From Gammaproteobacteria bacterium (GTDB lineage Bacteria > Pseudomonadota > Gammaproteobacteria > Steroidobacterales > Steroidobacteraceae), in the NCBI GenBank assembly GCA_025350055.1, contig JANXYK010000024.1:1-64000 (forward strand): 64,000 nucleotides of DNA, given 5' to 3'. Below, piece after piece: positions 24,324 to 32,337 of this stretch. Numbering within the stretch: position 1 is the first letter of the stretch; each line of letters opens with the position of its first letter. The translations under genes and the position numbers were made by a program. A model generated the notes under the pieces. The model searched no databases. It saw only the letters and a program-made list of their open reading frames with translations, and was not told where the DNA came from.

Positions 24324-25658
24324 ATGTACTTGTCCACGAAGTCGAGATTACATGTGTTGGTGGCGTGCGCGGCGCTGCTGGCATGCCAGGTGACGCACTC
24401 CGCGAGCAAGCCGACCCACAATGCTGCTGCGGCACTGCAATCCACCGCGGCGGGACGTGCGATAGTCGGTTGGTTGGCTGCATTCGATACCGGCAATGCC
24501 GATGCATTGGCATTATTCGACAAAGCCTACGCGAATTGGATTCCGGGCGACTGGGCCGCGTGGAATCAACAGCACACAGGTGGGTTGGAGCTGGTGCGCG
24601 TCAAAGCACTGCATCGGGATTCGGGCATCGTGCGTGTCAGGGCGCGAGCCGTGACCGAGACTTACCTGTTGCAGGTCGAGACAGGCGCTGCCGATGCCAC
24701 ACACATTTCCGAATTGGCGCTGTATCCATACCCTGCAGGCAAACCATTCAGTGAGCTGAGACTGAATAGGAGCAACGCCCACTGCCTGGTTGATCTGACG
24801 GCGGCATCGCTCGTCGCCAACTATGTCTTCCCGGATCGGGGGCGATCCATTGCTCAAACACTGGGCGCCGCGGAGCGTCACGGCAAGTATCGCGGCATCG
24901 CCGACGGCGAGGCATTTGCGAAGCGTGTGACCTCGGATCTGCAGCAGATGAGCCAGGACAGGCACCTGAGACTGCGGTTCGACCTGATAGCCAGGTCCAG
25001 CCGCGCGCCGCTTGTCGATGCGGGAGCGGATCGCGATGCCGTGCTGTCACGACACTGCGGCATTCAGCCGCCACAGCATTTGCCCGGGTCCATCGATGTA
25101 TTGAAAGTGGGTGAATTTGCCGAGCCGGCCATCTGCGCGTCATTCGTCAGCGAGACCCTGCAGTCCGTGGCCGACGGCAGCGCGCTGATTCTCGATCTGC
25201 GCGACAACCATGGCGGCCGGCCAGACATGGTTGCCACGCTGGCGAGCTACTTCTTCGCTGTACCAACGCACCTGAACGATATCTATGATCGCGAGACCGA
25301 TCACACGCGAGAGTTCTGGACCAGCGTCGCTGTGCCGGGAAAGAAGTTCGTTGGAAAGCCGCTGTTCATATTGACGTCCAGGGAGACGTTTTCTGCGGCG
25401 GAAGATTTCAGCTACGCGTTGAAGAACCTGAAGCGCGCCACGCTGGTGGGAGAAATAACTGGCGGCGGTGCGCATCCCATCAAGCCGCTGCCGCTGGATG
25501 AACATTTCACCCTCATCATGCCGGTGTCGCGATCCGTGAGTCCGGTCACAGGCACTGACTGGGAGGGTGTGGGTGTAGCTCCGGACGTCCAGGTGCCCCA
25601 GGAGCAGGCGCTGGACAAGGCTGTCGAACTGGCGCGCGCTGCCCGATCCAGTCTGTAA
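24324..25658 (+). CDS. Exported S41-family peptidase-like protein
   Basis: 444 residues. Signal peptide (about 1-26, 'LVACAALLACQVTHS', which also offers a possible lipobox Cys). An NTF2-like N-terminal part (about 40-140) precedes a C-terminal-processing-peptidase domain: 'ALILDLRDNHGG', 'KPLFILTSRETFSAAEDFSYALKN' with the catalytic Ser in 'TFSAAE', and 'LVGEITGGGAHP'. This matches the interphotoreceptor-retinoid-binding/S41 type without a PDZ domain. Likely periplasmic. Same strand as the cupin gene. Confidence 0.85.
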   Translation: MYLSTKSRLHVLVACAALLACQVTHSASKPTHNAAAALQSTAAGRAIVGWLAAFDTGNADALALFDKAYANWIPGDWAAWNQQHTGGLELVRVKALHRDSGIVRVRARAVTETYLLQVETGAADATHISELALYPYPAGKPFSELRLNRSNAHCLVDLTAASLVANYVFPDRGRSIAQTLGAAERHGKYRGIADGEAFAKRVTSDLQQMSQDRHLRLRFDLIARSSRAPLVDAGADRDAVLSRHCGIQPPQHLPGSIDVLKVGEFAEPAICASFVSETLQSVADGSALILDLRDNHGGRPDMVATLASYFFAVPTHLNDIYDRETDHTREFWTSVAVPGKKFVGKPLFILTSRETFSAAEDFSYALKNLKRATLVGEITGGGAHPIKPLPLDEHFTLIMPVSRSVSPVTGTDWEGVGVAPDVQVPQEQALDKAVELARAARSSL

Positions 25659-25703
25659 CACCGCGCCGGCTCGCGGCATCCAACTCCCTGTAACGCCGTT
25701 TTA

Positions 25704-25732
25704 CCGCCGCCCGCAGGAGCGGTGGGTGGCGG
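25704..25732 (+). terminator. Hairpin after the S41-like gene
   Basis: CCGCCGCCC (25704-25712) pairs with GGGTGGCGG (25724-25732), nine pairs including one G-U, with an 11-base loop. It lies 46 bp after the S41-like stop and 37 bp before the DUF4142 start. No T-tract follows, so it may end the upstream message or be part of the DUF4142 leader. Confidence 0.35.
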
Positions 25733-25768
25733 CTGCCCATCAAATCTACTCACAGGAGACATAGCATC

Positions 25769-26293
25769 ATGATCAAGACAACACTTGTAGGCGGCGCCTT
25801 GGCGGCGTTCCTCACGCTCACGCCGGCTGCACAAGCCGCCGGGCCCACCGATCCGCAGATTGCTGCCATCGTAGTCACGGCCAATCAAGTCGACATCGAT
25901 GCGGGCAAGTTTGCCGCCAGGAAGACCAGAACCAAGGGCGTGGCCGAATTCGCGCAGCTCATGGTCGCCGACCACACTGGCGTGAATGCCGCCGCCGTCG
26001 CGTTGGTCACTCGCCTGCATGTCACGCCGGAATCGAACGCTACCAGCGACAGCCTGAAGAAGGGTGGCGATGAGAATCTGGCTGTGCTGCGTGGCCTCAA
26101 GGGCAAGGCCTTCGACAAGGCCTATGTCGACCACGAGGTGGCCTATCATCAGTCAGTGCTCGATGCCGTCGATCAGACGCTGATCCCCAGCGCACAGAAC
26201 GCTGATCTGAAGGCCTTGTTGCAAAAGTACCGGCCGGCCTTCGCCGCGCATCTGGAGCATGCTAAACAGTTGCAGATGACTCTTGGTCATTAG
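25769..26293 (+). CDS. DUF4142 periplasmic protein
   Basis: 174 residues. Signal peptide to 'AAQAA', then the DUF4142 four-helix-bundle pattern ('IVVTANQVDIDAGKFAARKT', 'VAEFAQLMVADHTGVNAAAV', 'AYVDHEVAYHQSVLDAV', 'LKALLQKYRPAFAAHLEHAK'). Ferritin-like histidines and glutamates recur at helix-bundle spacing, but metal binding is unproven for the family. Strong Shine-Dalgarno (AGGAGA). First of a tight set with a cupredoxin and an ECF sigma factor. Confidence 0.9.
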   Translation: MIKTTLVGGALAAFLTLTPAAQAAGPTDPQIAAIVVTANQVDIDAGKFAARKTRTKGVAEFAQLMVADHTGVNAAAVALVTRLHVTPESNATSDSLKKGGDENLAVLRGLKGKAFDKAYVDHEVAYHQSVLDAVDQTLIPSAQNADLKALLQKYRPAFAAHLEHAKQLQMTLGH

Positions 26294-26304
26294 GCTGTAG
26301 CGGC

Positions 26305-26640
26305 ATGGCGCGCTTGCTGAGTTCGATCGTGGTAATCGGATCGGCGCTGGGATTCTGGGGCGGCGCCGTTGCGGTGCCGCCCACCACGAGCCCCACGCAC
26401 ACGATCAGCATCGATGGGGTCCGTTTCGAGCCCGCAGAGATTCACGTACAGGCTGGCGAGCGCATTGTCTGGGTGAACAAGGACCCGTTCGCACACACGG
26501 TGACCGCCACCACCAGGCGCTTCGATTCAAAGGCGCTGGCAGCAGGTGCGCACTGGTCGTATGTGGCGCGCCATCGCGGACGTTACGAATATATCTGTAC
26601 ACTGCACCCGACGATGAAGGGCACGATCGTAGTGGAGTAA
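26305..26640 (+). CDS. Plastocyanin/amicyanin-like cupredoxin
   Basis: 111 residues with a signal peptide (about 1-24). The type 1 copper site is complete: His in 'DPFAHTVT', then Cys-x2-His-x2-Met in 'YICTLHPTMKG'. The short C-H-M loop is of the amicyanin type. It is a periplasmic electron carrier or copper-binding protein. 11 bp after the DUF4142 gene and 4 bp before the sigma factor, so one transcript. Confidence 0.92.
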   Translation: MARLLSSIVVIGSALGFWGGAVAVPPTTSPTHTISIDGVRFEPAEIHVQAGERIVWVNKDPFAHTVTATTRRFDSKALAAGAHWSYVARHRGRYEYICTLHPTMKGTIVVE

Positions 26641-26644
26641 GCCA

Positions 26645-27349
26645 ATGAACCTGCAAGTCCGGGCAGATCAGAGCCCGATTCCAGCCGGGGAGGACGAAGC
26701 CGCGCTGATCCAGCGCGCGGTGGCGGGCGAACTGGCGGCCTTCGAGCTCATCATGCGCCGCCACAACCGTCGTCTCTACCGGCTTGCCCGCGCCACTCTG
26801 GGTGATGCGGCCGAGGCCAAGGATGTCCTGCAGGATGCCTACCTGTCTGTGTATCGCGCGTTACCGCAGTTTCGAGGCGAGGCATTGCTCGGCACCTGGC
26901 TGTCGCGCATCGTCCTGAACGAGTGTTTCGCGCGTCAGCGTCGCAGCCTGCGACGCAGCAGCGTGGTATCCATCATGAGTATCGAGAGTCAATTGAAATC
27001 CGCGCTGGATGTTGCCGACCCGCGGGAGGCACCCGACATGGTCTTGTCGCGCGCCCAGATGCGCGAGCTCCTTGAGCGGCATGTCGGTGAGCTACCCGAC
27101 AGCCTGCGACTCGTGTTCGTGTTGCGCTCGGTGGAGGAGCTTAGCGTCGAGGACACCAGCCGTACACTCGAGATCAGCGAGGAAGCGGTGCGCACACGGC
27201 ATTTTCGCGCCAAAGCCTTGCTACGCGAGCGCCTGGCGCGCGCCATCGATCTGGCCGAGGGCGATATCTATGACTTCGGTGGTTGCGACTGCGATGCCAT
27301 GGTGGCGGCGGTGCTTGCGCGGCTGGTCGGGTCGGCGCGCGCGCAATAG
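26645..27349 (+). CDS. ECF RNA polymerase sigma factor
   Basis: 234 residues. Region 2 ('AFELIMRRHNRRLYRLARATLGD', 'AKDVLQDAYLSVYRAL' with the core-binding 'D.LQ..YL..Y' pattern) and region 4 ('LRLVFVLRSVEELSVEDTSRTLEISEEAVRTRHFRAKALLRERL' in part) are clear. A C-terminal tail 'DFGGCDCDAMVAAVLARL' is typical of an ECF group paired with DUF4142/cupredoxin-type exported proteins. No anti-sigma gene adjoins: the next gene is an amidohydrolase 3 bp away. The sigma factor may control its own operon. Confidence 0.92.
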   Translation: MNLQVRADQSPIPAGEDEAALIQRAVAGELAAFELIMRRHNRRLYRLARATLGDAAEAKDVLQDAYLSVYRALPQFRGEALLGTWLSRIVLNECFARQRRSLRRSSVVSIMSIESQLKSALDVADPREAPDMVLSRAQMRELLERHVGELPDSLRLVFVLRSVEELSVEDTSRTLEISEEAVRTRHFRAKALLRERLARAIDLAEGDIYDFGGCDCDAMVAAVLARLVGSARAQ

Positions 27350-27352
27350 CAC

Positions 27353-28918
27353 ATGAAGAAGATACGCACGTTCGTTGGTCGCAAGGCAATTGTGCTGGGT
27401 ATTGCGGCACTGAGCCTGTCGCTGGCGGTGGCCAGGTCGGCCCATGCCGTAACCGCCGAGACGGCGGACATCCTGATCACGGACGGTACTGTCATCACCA
27501 TGGATCCGGGTCGGCGGGTGCTCGAGCACGGCGCCATCGCGATCGTGGGGAATCGCATCGCCGCCGTCGGTACGACGGATGAGCTGCGCGCGCGCTTCCA
27601 TGCGCGCCAGGTGATCGACGCGCGCCGTAAAGTGGTGATGCCCGGCCTGATCGACGGCCATGGGCACGCGGGTCACGAACTGTTCAAGTCCCTGGCTGCC
27701 GACAACGATGACTGGGACACGATTGTCGAACGTATATACGCGCACGCTTCGACAGCGGAGTTCTGGAAGGCTGACGCCATGCTGGCGGGGCTCGAGCGGC
27801 TGAAGTTCGGCGTTACAACGTCGGTGAATCTCTTTGGAGGTGGCGACAACGTCTATCGAGTCGACGATGCAAAGTACGGTGACGCGTATCTCAACGCCGT
27901 CCAGACCATTGGACTGCGCTGGATACTTGGGGTTGGCCCGCGTCGTGGGCCCTATCCCAGTAACTACACCGAATGGAACGGGGAGGCGAGCCGTGATATC
28001 CAGGTGCCCTTCGACAAACAGATCGAGGTCTCAGAGACACTCATCCGCAAGTGGCATGGCGCGGCCGACGGACGCCTGCAGATGGCGGTGGTGTATCCAA
28101 CCATCAGCCCGGACGAGAAACTCTCGGGCGCCGCGCTGGATGAAGTGAAGCGCGAGGCGCATGTCGCGCGCGATCTGTCGAAGCGTTACCACACGCTCTT
28201 TCTTCAGGATGGCCACACGCGCGGCACGGTGCAGTACGCCAACGATGTGCTCGGTCTGCTGGGTCCTGACGTGATCCTGTCGCACGCGACCGAGCTGACC
28301 GATGAGGAAATCAAACTGATCGCGTCGACGGGCACGCGCATTTCCCACAACCCCAGCTCGGTGTTCTCGATGAACGGACGCTGCCCGGTCACTGAGTTGA
28401 TCGATGCGGGCGCGATCGTGATGCTGGGTTCCGATGGTGTGGCGCCCGATCGCAGCTTCGACATGTTCCGTCACATGTTCCAGGCCACGCGCTATCACCG
28501 CTATTATTTCCACGACGCCAAGGTGCTGCCGGCCGGCAAGGTGTTGGAGATGACCACGATCGATGCCGCGAAGGCGCTCGGCATGGAAAAGGAAATCGGC
28601 TCCCTCGAGCCGGGCAAGAAGGCCGACATCATCCTGGTGGATTGGTTCAAGCCGCACCTGGTGCCGATGAACATGCCGGTGTATCGCATGGTGTACTACG
28701 CCACCGGCGAGGATGTTGCGACCGTCATCGTTGATGGGCGCGTCCTGATGCGCGATCGCCGTGTGTTGACCGCGAACGAAGAGCATGTGCTCAACGCGGC
28801 CCAACGGGAATCAGAGCTGGCGATTCGCCGGGCGGGGTTGCCGAACGACCCGACCGCATTGCCAGACGGTTTCTGGGGGAAGACGCGCCTGAGTGACGAG
28901 CCGCTGAAGCGACCCTGA
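27353..28918 (+). CDS. Exported ATZ/TRZ-type amidohydrolase
   Basis: 521 residues. Leader 'MKKIRTFVGRKAIVLGIAALSLSLAVARSAHA' suggests export. The barrel shows 'VVMPGLIDGHGHAGHE' (HxH), 'LFLQDGHTRGT', 'VILSHATELTDEEI', 'ISHNPSSVFSMNGRCPVTELIDAG' and the catalytic Asp in 'MLGSDGVAPDRS', then 'GSLEPGKKADIILVDW'. This is the chlorohydrolase/cytosine-deaminase branch (deaminases or dechlorinases of N-heterocycles). Substrate unknown; an exported version is uncommon for that branch. Only 3 bp after the sigma gene, so translationally linked to it. Confidence 0.88.
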   Translation: MKKIRTFVGRKAIVLGIAALSLSLAVARSAHAVTAETADILITDGTVITMDPGRRVLEHGAIAIVGNRIAAVGTTDELRARFHARQVIDARRKVVMPGLIDGHGHAGHELFKSLAADNDDWDTIVERIYAHASTAEFWKADAMLAGLERLKFGVTTSVNLFGGGDNVYRVDDAKYGDAYLNAVQTIGLRWILGVGPRRGPYPSNYTEWNGEASRDIQVPFDKQIEVSETLIRKWHGAADGRLQMAVVYPTISPDEKLSGAALDEVKREAHVARDLSKRYHTLFLQDGHTRGTVQYANDVLGLLGPDVILSHATELTDEEIKLIASTGTRISHNPSSVFSMNGRCPVTELIDAGAIVMLGSDGVAPDRSFDMFRHMFQATRYHRYYFHDAKVLPAGKVLEMTTIDAAKALGMEKEIGSLEPGKKADIILVDWFKPHLVPMNMPVYRMVYYATGEDVATVIVDGRVLMRDRRVLTANEEHVLNAAQRESELAIRRAGLPNDPTALPDGFWGKTRLSDEPLKRP

Positions 28919-28975
28919 TAAGAGGCCGGGTGGGTATGAAAGGTCACATCGTGCATCGCTTGGACATCCGTGTGC

Positions 28976-29668
28976 TCAGCAGGTCAGCAGTTCCTCGAGG
29001 AATCCGCCGAACTGCCTGGTCTGGTCGATGAGATGAATTTCCAGGATCCAGTGGCGTACGTTGCCCTTGCTGTCGCGCTGGCGCAGCGGCATGTCGTTGT
29101 CATGTTCAATGATCAGGGCGCGCGAGTCGCGCGCCGGGTTTTCGTGCGGGAAGTGACCAATTGGATGGCCGGCAGAGGTTGAACCGAATTCCCAGCCACC
29201 AGGCTTCGCCAAGCTGGCAACGTAGTCGTAGAGTTCGCCCGCCGTAAGATGCGGCGTTTTCTGGAAGAGCTCCTTGCCGCTGTTGAACGCGGCACTGAGG
29301 TCGCGTACCAGTTGATGTTTGCGCGGATCGTCCCCCAGCACATAGGTTCGGCCGAAATCCGCCTCCCAGGAGTTGAACACCGGACCGAAATCCAGGAACA
29401 CCACATCGTCGGCGGCGATGCGTCGGTCTGCGGACTCGTCGCCATAACCCAGCATCGTATTCGGCCCGGCGCGCACCACGCGCTGGTGCCAGTGGCGGCG
29501 CGCTCCGAACTCGGCGCGGGCCAGCGCGTGAATGTCAGCGCTCACTTCGCTCTCGAATTTGCCGGGCAGGATGAGACCGCGTGCAATGACCGCAGCAAAC
29601 AGGTCGACAGCTTGTTGTTGGGCCGCAAGCAGTTGCCGCGCAGCAGTGTCCAGGTTGGCTGCGCCCAT
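28976..29668 (-). CDS. M24-family metallopeptidase (Xaa-Pro aminopeptidase-like)
   Basis: About 230 residues from ATG 29668 (an upstream start at 29704 adds 12 residues). The pita-bread catalytic domain stands alone without the usual N-terminal domain. Metal ligands: Asp in 'VVFLDFGPVF', Asp in 'EADFGRTYVLG', His in 'GHPIGHFPHE' and Glu in 'WILEIHLID'; the last Glu may be in the final 'FLEELL'. Short compared with full PepP (about 440). Likely cytoplasmic cleavage of N-terminal residues next to proline. Divergent from the acetyltransferase. Confidence 0.82.
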   Translation of the reverse strand: MGAANLDTAARQLLAAQQQAVDLFAAVIARGLILPGKFESEVSADIHALARAEFGARRHWHQRVVRAGPNTMLGYGDESADRRIAADDVVFLDFGPVFNSWEADFGRTYVLGDDPRKHQLVRDLSAAFNSGKELFQKTPHLTAGELYDYVASLAKPGGWEFGSTSAGHPIGHFPHENPARDSRALIIEHDNDMPLRQRDSKGNVRHWILEIHLIDQTRQFGGFLEELLTC

Positions 29669-29726
29669 ATCAGCCGCACCTCCCACGCCGGCGCGGCAGC
29701 GCATCCACCCTGATAGACTGCCTCTC

Positions 29727-30197
29727 GTGCCGCATCACCAACAGACGCCCTCCGGCTTTGAGATCTCGCCACTGCGGCCGGCCGAACAGGCGCGCTGGCT
29801 GGTGCTGTGGAACGAGTACCAGCAATTCTATACGGTTGAATTGCCTGCTGCCGTAACAGAGGGAACCTGGCGGCGCATGCATGATGGCACGCTGCATGGC
29901 CTCGGGGCTCGCGACGCTGCCGGCGAGCTGATGGGCATCGTGCACTACCTGTTCCATGAAGACACCTGGTCGTTGCAACGTGCCTGTTACCTGCAGGATC
30001 TGTACGTGGATCCGCGGGCGCGCGGCACGGGCTGTGCGCGTCAGCTGATCGAGGCTGTCGTTGCGGCCGCGCAGCGTGTCAGCACCAACCCGCCGTACTG
30101 GCTGACCCATGAGACCAACGCGCGGGCGCGCAAGCTCTATGAGCAGGTGTCACGCAATCACGGCTTCATCCAGTACGTCTACGAGCCGCCCAAGTGA
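29727..30197 (+). CDS. GNAT-family N-acetyltransferase
   Basis: 156 residues from GTG 29727, the only sensible start clear of the divergent M24 gene. Fold motifs: 'LRPAEQARWLVLWNEYQQFY', strand 4-5 'CYLQDLYVDPRARGTGCARQLIEAV' with the acetyl-CoA pyrophosphate loop R-x-x-G-x-G/A, and 'NARARKLYEQV' near the C-terminus. Typical length. Acyl acceptor unknown. Its stop overlaps the first codon of the deleted FNT gene (GTGA), indicating an old operon. Confidence 0.88.
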   Translation: MPHHQQTPSGFEISPLRPAEQARWLVLWNEYQQFYTVELPAAVTEGTWRRMHDGTLHGLGARDAAGELMGIVHYLFHEDTWSLQRACYLQDLYVDPRARGTGCARQLIEAVVAAAQRVSTNPPYWLTHETNARARKLYEQVSRNHGFIQYVYEPPK

Positions 30198-30612
30198 ATT
30201 CTGCGGATCTCGACATAGATGCCCACTCGCCCGGCGAGATTGCGCGGTCGGTGTTACCGCGTTGCGGCTGGCGAGTGCCAAGGCAGTGTTGCCGGTGGGC
30301 GAAGCCTTCGCGCGCGGCGTGTTGTGCAATGTGCTGGTGTGTCTCGCGGTCTGGCTCGCCATGGGTGCGCGCAGCGTCACCGACAAGATCCTGGCGGTGA
30401 TCTTTCCGGTGACTGCATTCGTGGCGCTCGGCTTCGAGCACTCGATCGCCAACTGGTTCTTCCTGCCCTACGCGATGGGGCTCGATCAGCAGGGCGCCAT
30501 CCCGGTCAATGCTGCGGGGCTCAATCTGCTGGTCGTGACCGCCGGCAATATTGTCGGCGGCACGCTGCTGGTGGCCGGTGTTTATTGGCTGGCCTACCTG
30601 CGTGGCGGGTAG
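30194..30612 (+). pseudogene. Formate/nitrite transporter (FNT) with internal deletion
   Basis: GTG 30194 opens an FNT-like N-terminus ('DIDAHSPGEIARSV'), then the frame breaks near 30252. A second frame resumes inside the protein ('ALRLASAKAVLPVGEAFARGVLCNVLVCLAVWLA', 'SVTDKILAVIFPVTAFVALGFEHSIANW' in part, 'NLLVVTAGNIVGGTLLVAGVYWLAYLR') to TAG 30612. About 130 codons covering the first transmembrane helices are gone. FNT channels pass formate, nitrite or hydrosulfide as pentamers; this remnant cannot form a pore subunit. It lies directly before the tRNA gene. Confidence 0.8.
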
Positions 30613-30667
30613 AACGGCAAATAAACGTCGGCCACAAAGCAGCACATTGCATTAGTATTTGCGCCGT

Positions 30668-30743
30668 GCCCCCGTAGCTCAGTGGATAGAGCGACCGCCT
30701 CCTAAGCGGTAGGTCGTCGGTTCAACTCCGGCCGGGGGCGCCA
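30668..30743 (+). tRNA. tRNA-Arg (anticodon CCU)
   Basis: 76 bases with encoded CCA. Acceptor stem GCCCCCG/CGGGGGC, D arm GCTC...GAGC, anticodon stem ACCGC/GCGGT around loop CTCCTAA (anticodon CCT in DNA), T arm with TTCAACT loop. It reads AGG codons. A -10-like TAGTAT lies at 30653-30658; no good -35 is seen. tRNA-Arg(CCU) is a common integration target, but there is no integrase or duplicated 3' end in the window. Confidence 0.97.
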
Positions 30744-30751
30744 TTTGAATG

Positions 30752-31828
30752 TCAGGCCGAAGGCGTGATACCAAAGGCGCGCCGCAGTGCATTCAGCCTG
30801 GCGCGAGTGAACTGCTGTGCAATGCTGGTTTCGGCCATGTAGTCGAAGCCATGTGTTGCGCCAGGCACCACGATCAACTCCGTTGCCACTCCCGCCTGTA
30901 CCAGTCGCAACGCGTAGTTGACGTCTTCTTCCACGAACAGATCGATCGAACCCACGCCGATGAAAGCAGGCGGCAGTCCGGCGAGTGAGGCGGCGCGCGC
31001 TGGTACTGCCGCAGCGGGAACTCCTCGGCCGCCCGCAGGCATCCCAAGGAATGAGCTCCAACCAAACACATTGGCCTCGGCCTTCCATCCGAGCACACCG
31101 ATGGGCCAGGGCACCGCTCGCGAGCTGGCGGTGCGATCGTCAAGCATGGGATAGGTAAGGCACTGGAACGCGAGCGGCACTTCACCGCGATCACGCGCCA
31201 GCAGTGCGAGCAGCGCGGCGTGTCCACCGCCAGCGCTGCCACCCATCACAGCGAGCCGTTTGCTGTCGACACCGAGTTCCTCGGCATGCGCATGCAGCCA
31301 CTTCAGGCCGGCGTAGTTGTCCTCAGTGGAGCCCTTCCAGGTCGTTTCCGGCGCCAGCCGGTAATCGACGGCGACGATGCAGCAGTCGAGCGCCTTCGCA
31401 GTCTGTTGCAGCGCTGGCACTTCCGATTCGGCCGTGCCGAGTATGAATCCGCCGCCATGGGTGCATAGCAGGCCGGGGCGGGACGTTCCGGGTTTTTCAT
31501 TGAGCACGAACAGCGTGACATCGGGACCGTTTGGTATGGGGATGCGTCGCTGCTTGACGGGAATATCCGGGAGCAGCGGCGCTGGTGCCCACGAATTACG
31601 GCGGTGCTCTGCCAGATGCGCAAGGTCGAGCGGCGGGAGCTTGGCAAACATCTCCTCGAAGTTCTTGACCAGTGGTCGCAGTTCGGCGGCCACAGACAAG
31701 TAAGGGTCGCCGTGCGGAGTCTGCTTGCCGGGTTTCGCACCCGCATGGGTGGCTGCGTGCACCGCTGCCGACGACAGGAGCGGCAGGGTCGCCGCCGCCA
31801 TGATGAAATCGCGTCGTGTGGGTTTCAT
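30752..31828 (-). CDS. Tat-exported HSL-family esterase/lipase
   Basis: 358 residues. Twin-arginine leader MKPTRRDFIMAAATLPLLSS. Hormone-sensitive-lipase class: oxyanion motif 'CTHGGGFILG' and nucleophile 'GGSAGGGHAA', Asp in 'GSIDLFVEED' and His in 'GATHGFDYM' (catalytic triad). These act on short-chain esters of varied alcohols and aromatics. Last gene of a four-gene minus-strand run with SnoaL, PQQ dehydrogenase and a beta-etherase-like GST (gaps of 7, 37 and 2 bp). Confidence 0.9.
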   Translation of the reverse strand: MKPTRRDFIMAAATLPLLSSAAVHAATHAGAKPGKQTPHGDPYLSVAAELRPLVKNFEEMFAKLPPLDLAHLAEHRRNSWAPAPLLPDIPVKQRRIPIPNGPDVTLFVLNEKPGTSRPGLLCTHGGGFILGTAESEVPALQQTAKALDCCIVAVDYRLAPETTWKGSTEDNYAGLKWLHAHAEELGVDSKRLAVMGGSAGGGHAALLALLARDRGEVPLAFQCLTYPMLDDRTASSRAVPWPIGVLGWKAEANVFGWSSFLGMPAGGRGVPAAAVPARAASLAGLPPAFIGVGSIDLFVEEDVNYALRLVQAGVATELIVVPGATHGFDYMAETSIAQQFTRARLNALRRAFGITPSA

Positions 31829-31835
31829 TGCATTG

Positions 31836-32300
31836 CTACTCCGGTTTGATTTCGCCTGGCGCGCCCGTGAGCCAGATCGCAGTCAGGCGCACGCGCCCGA
31901 ACTTCCAGCCGCTCGCCGTGCGTGTGTATTCGCAGTCATACCAACCACCAGCCGTCCAGTGGTCCGTGGGTGCGCCGCTGACGTGCACGGCCTGCAGGTA
32001 GGAGCGCGAGCTCGCCGTGTCGCCTTCGATGCTGATCTGATGATTCGCGCTGATGTGATGCGTGGCGGCGTAGCGCCCGAGGCTTTTGGGCAGGAGCTCG
32101 AGCATATTCGCTTTCTGCAGCACGATCGTGCTGCCAGGCCGCTTCGGGTCGGGCAGTTCGATGCTGCCGCCATCCGCGTAGTTGTCGGCGTAGGCCTGGA
32201 AGTCGCGCGTATCGAGTGCACGCGCAAAGGCGTGCAGCAACTCGCTGATCAGGGCGCGATCAGTGAGCCACTGGACCTGCCGTTCGAGCTCGGTACTCAT
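31836..32300 (-). CDS. SnoaL/NTF2-like protein
   Basis: 154 residues from ATG 32300. A single SnoaL_4-type cone barrel: 'ERQVQWLTDRALISELLHAFARALDTRDFQAYADNYADGG' region at the start, 'ATHHISANHQISIEGDTA' with the His pair often found in the active site, 'GGWYDCEYTRTASGWKFGRVRLT' at the end. Members are isomerases, dehydratases, hydrolases or binding proteins in aromatic and polyketide metabolism. Cytoplasmic. Confidence 0.85.
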   Translation of the reverse strand: MSTELERQVQWLTDRALISELLHAFARALDTRDFQAYADNYADGGSIELPDPKRPGSTIVLQKANMLELLPKSLGRYAATHHISANHQISIEGDTASSRSYLQAVHVSGAPTDHWTAGGWYDCEYTRTASGWKFGRVRLTAIWLTGAPGEIKPE

Positions 32301-32337
32301 GGAAAAGTGGCGCTGCAATTCAATGTGCGCGCTGCGC

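Noticed and set aside
30668-30751. Genomic island attachment site at tRNA-Arg
   Set aside because: No integrase, no duplicate of the tRNA 3' end and no composition change in the flanking genes.
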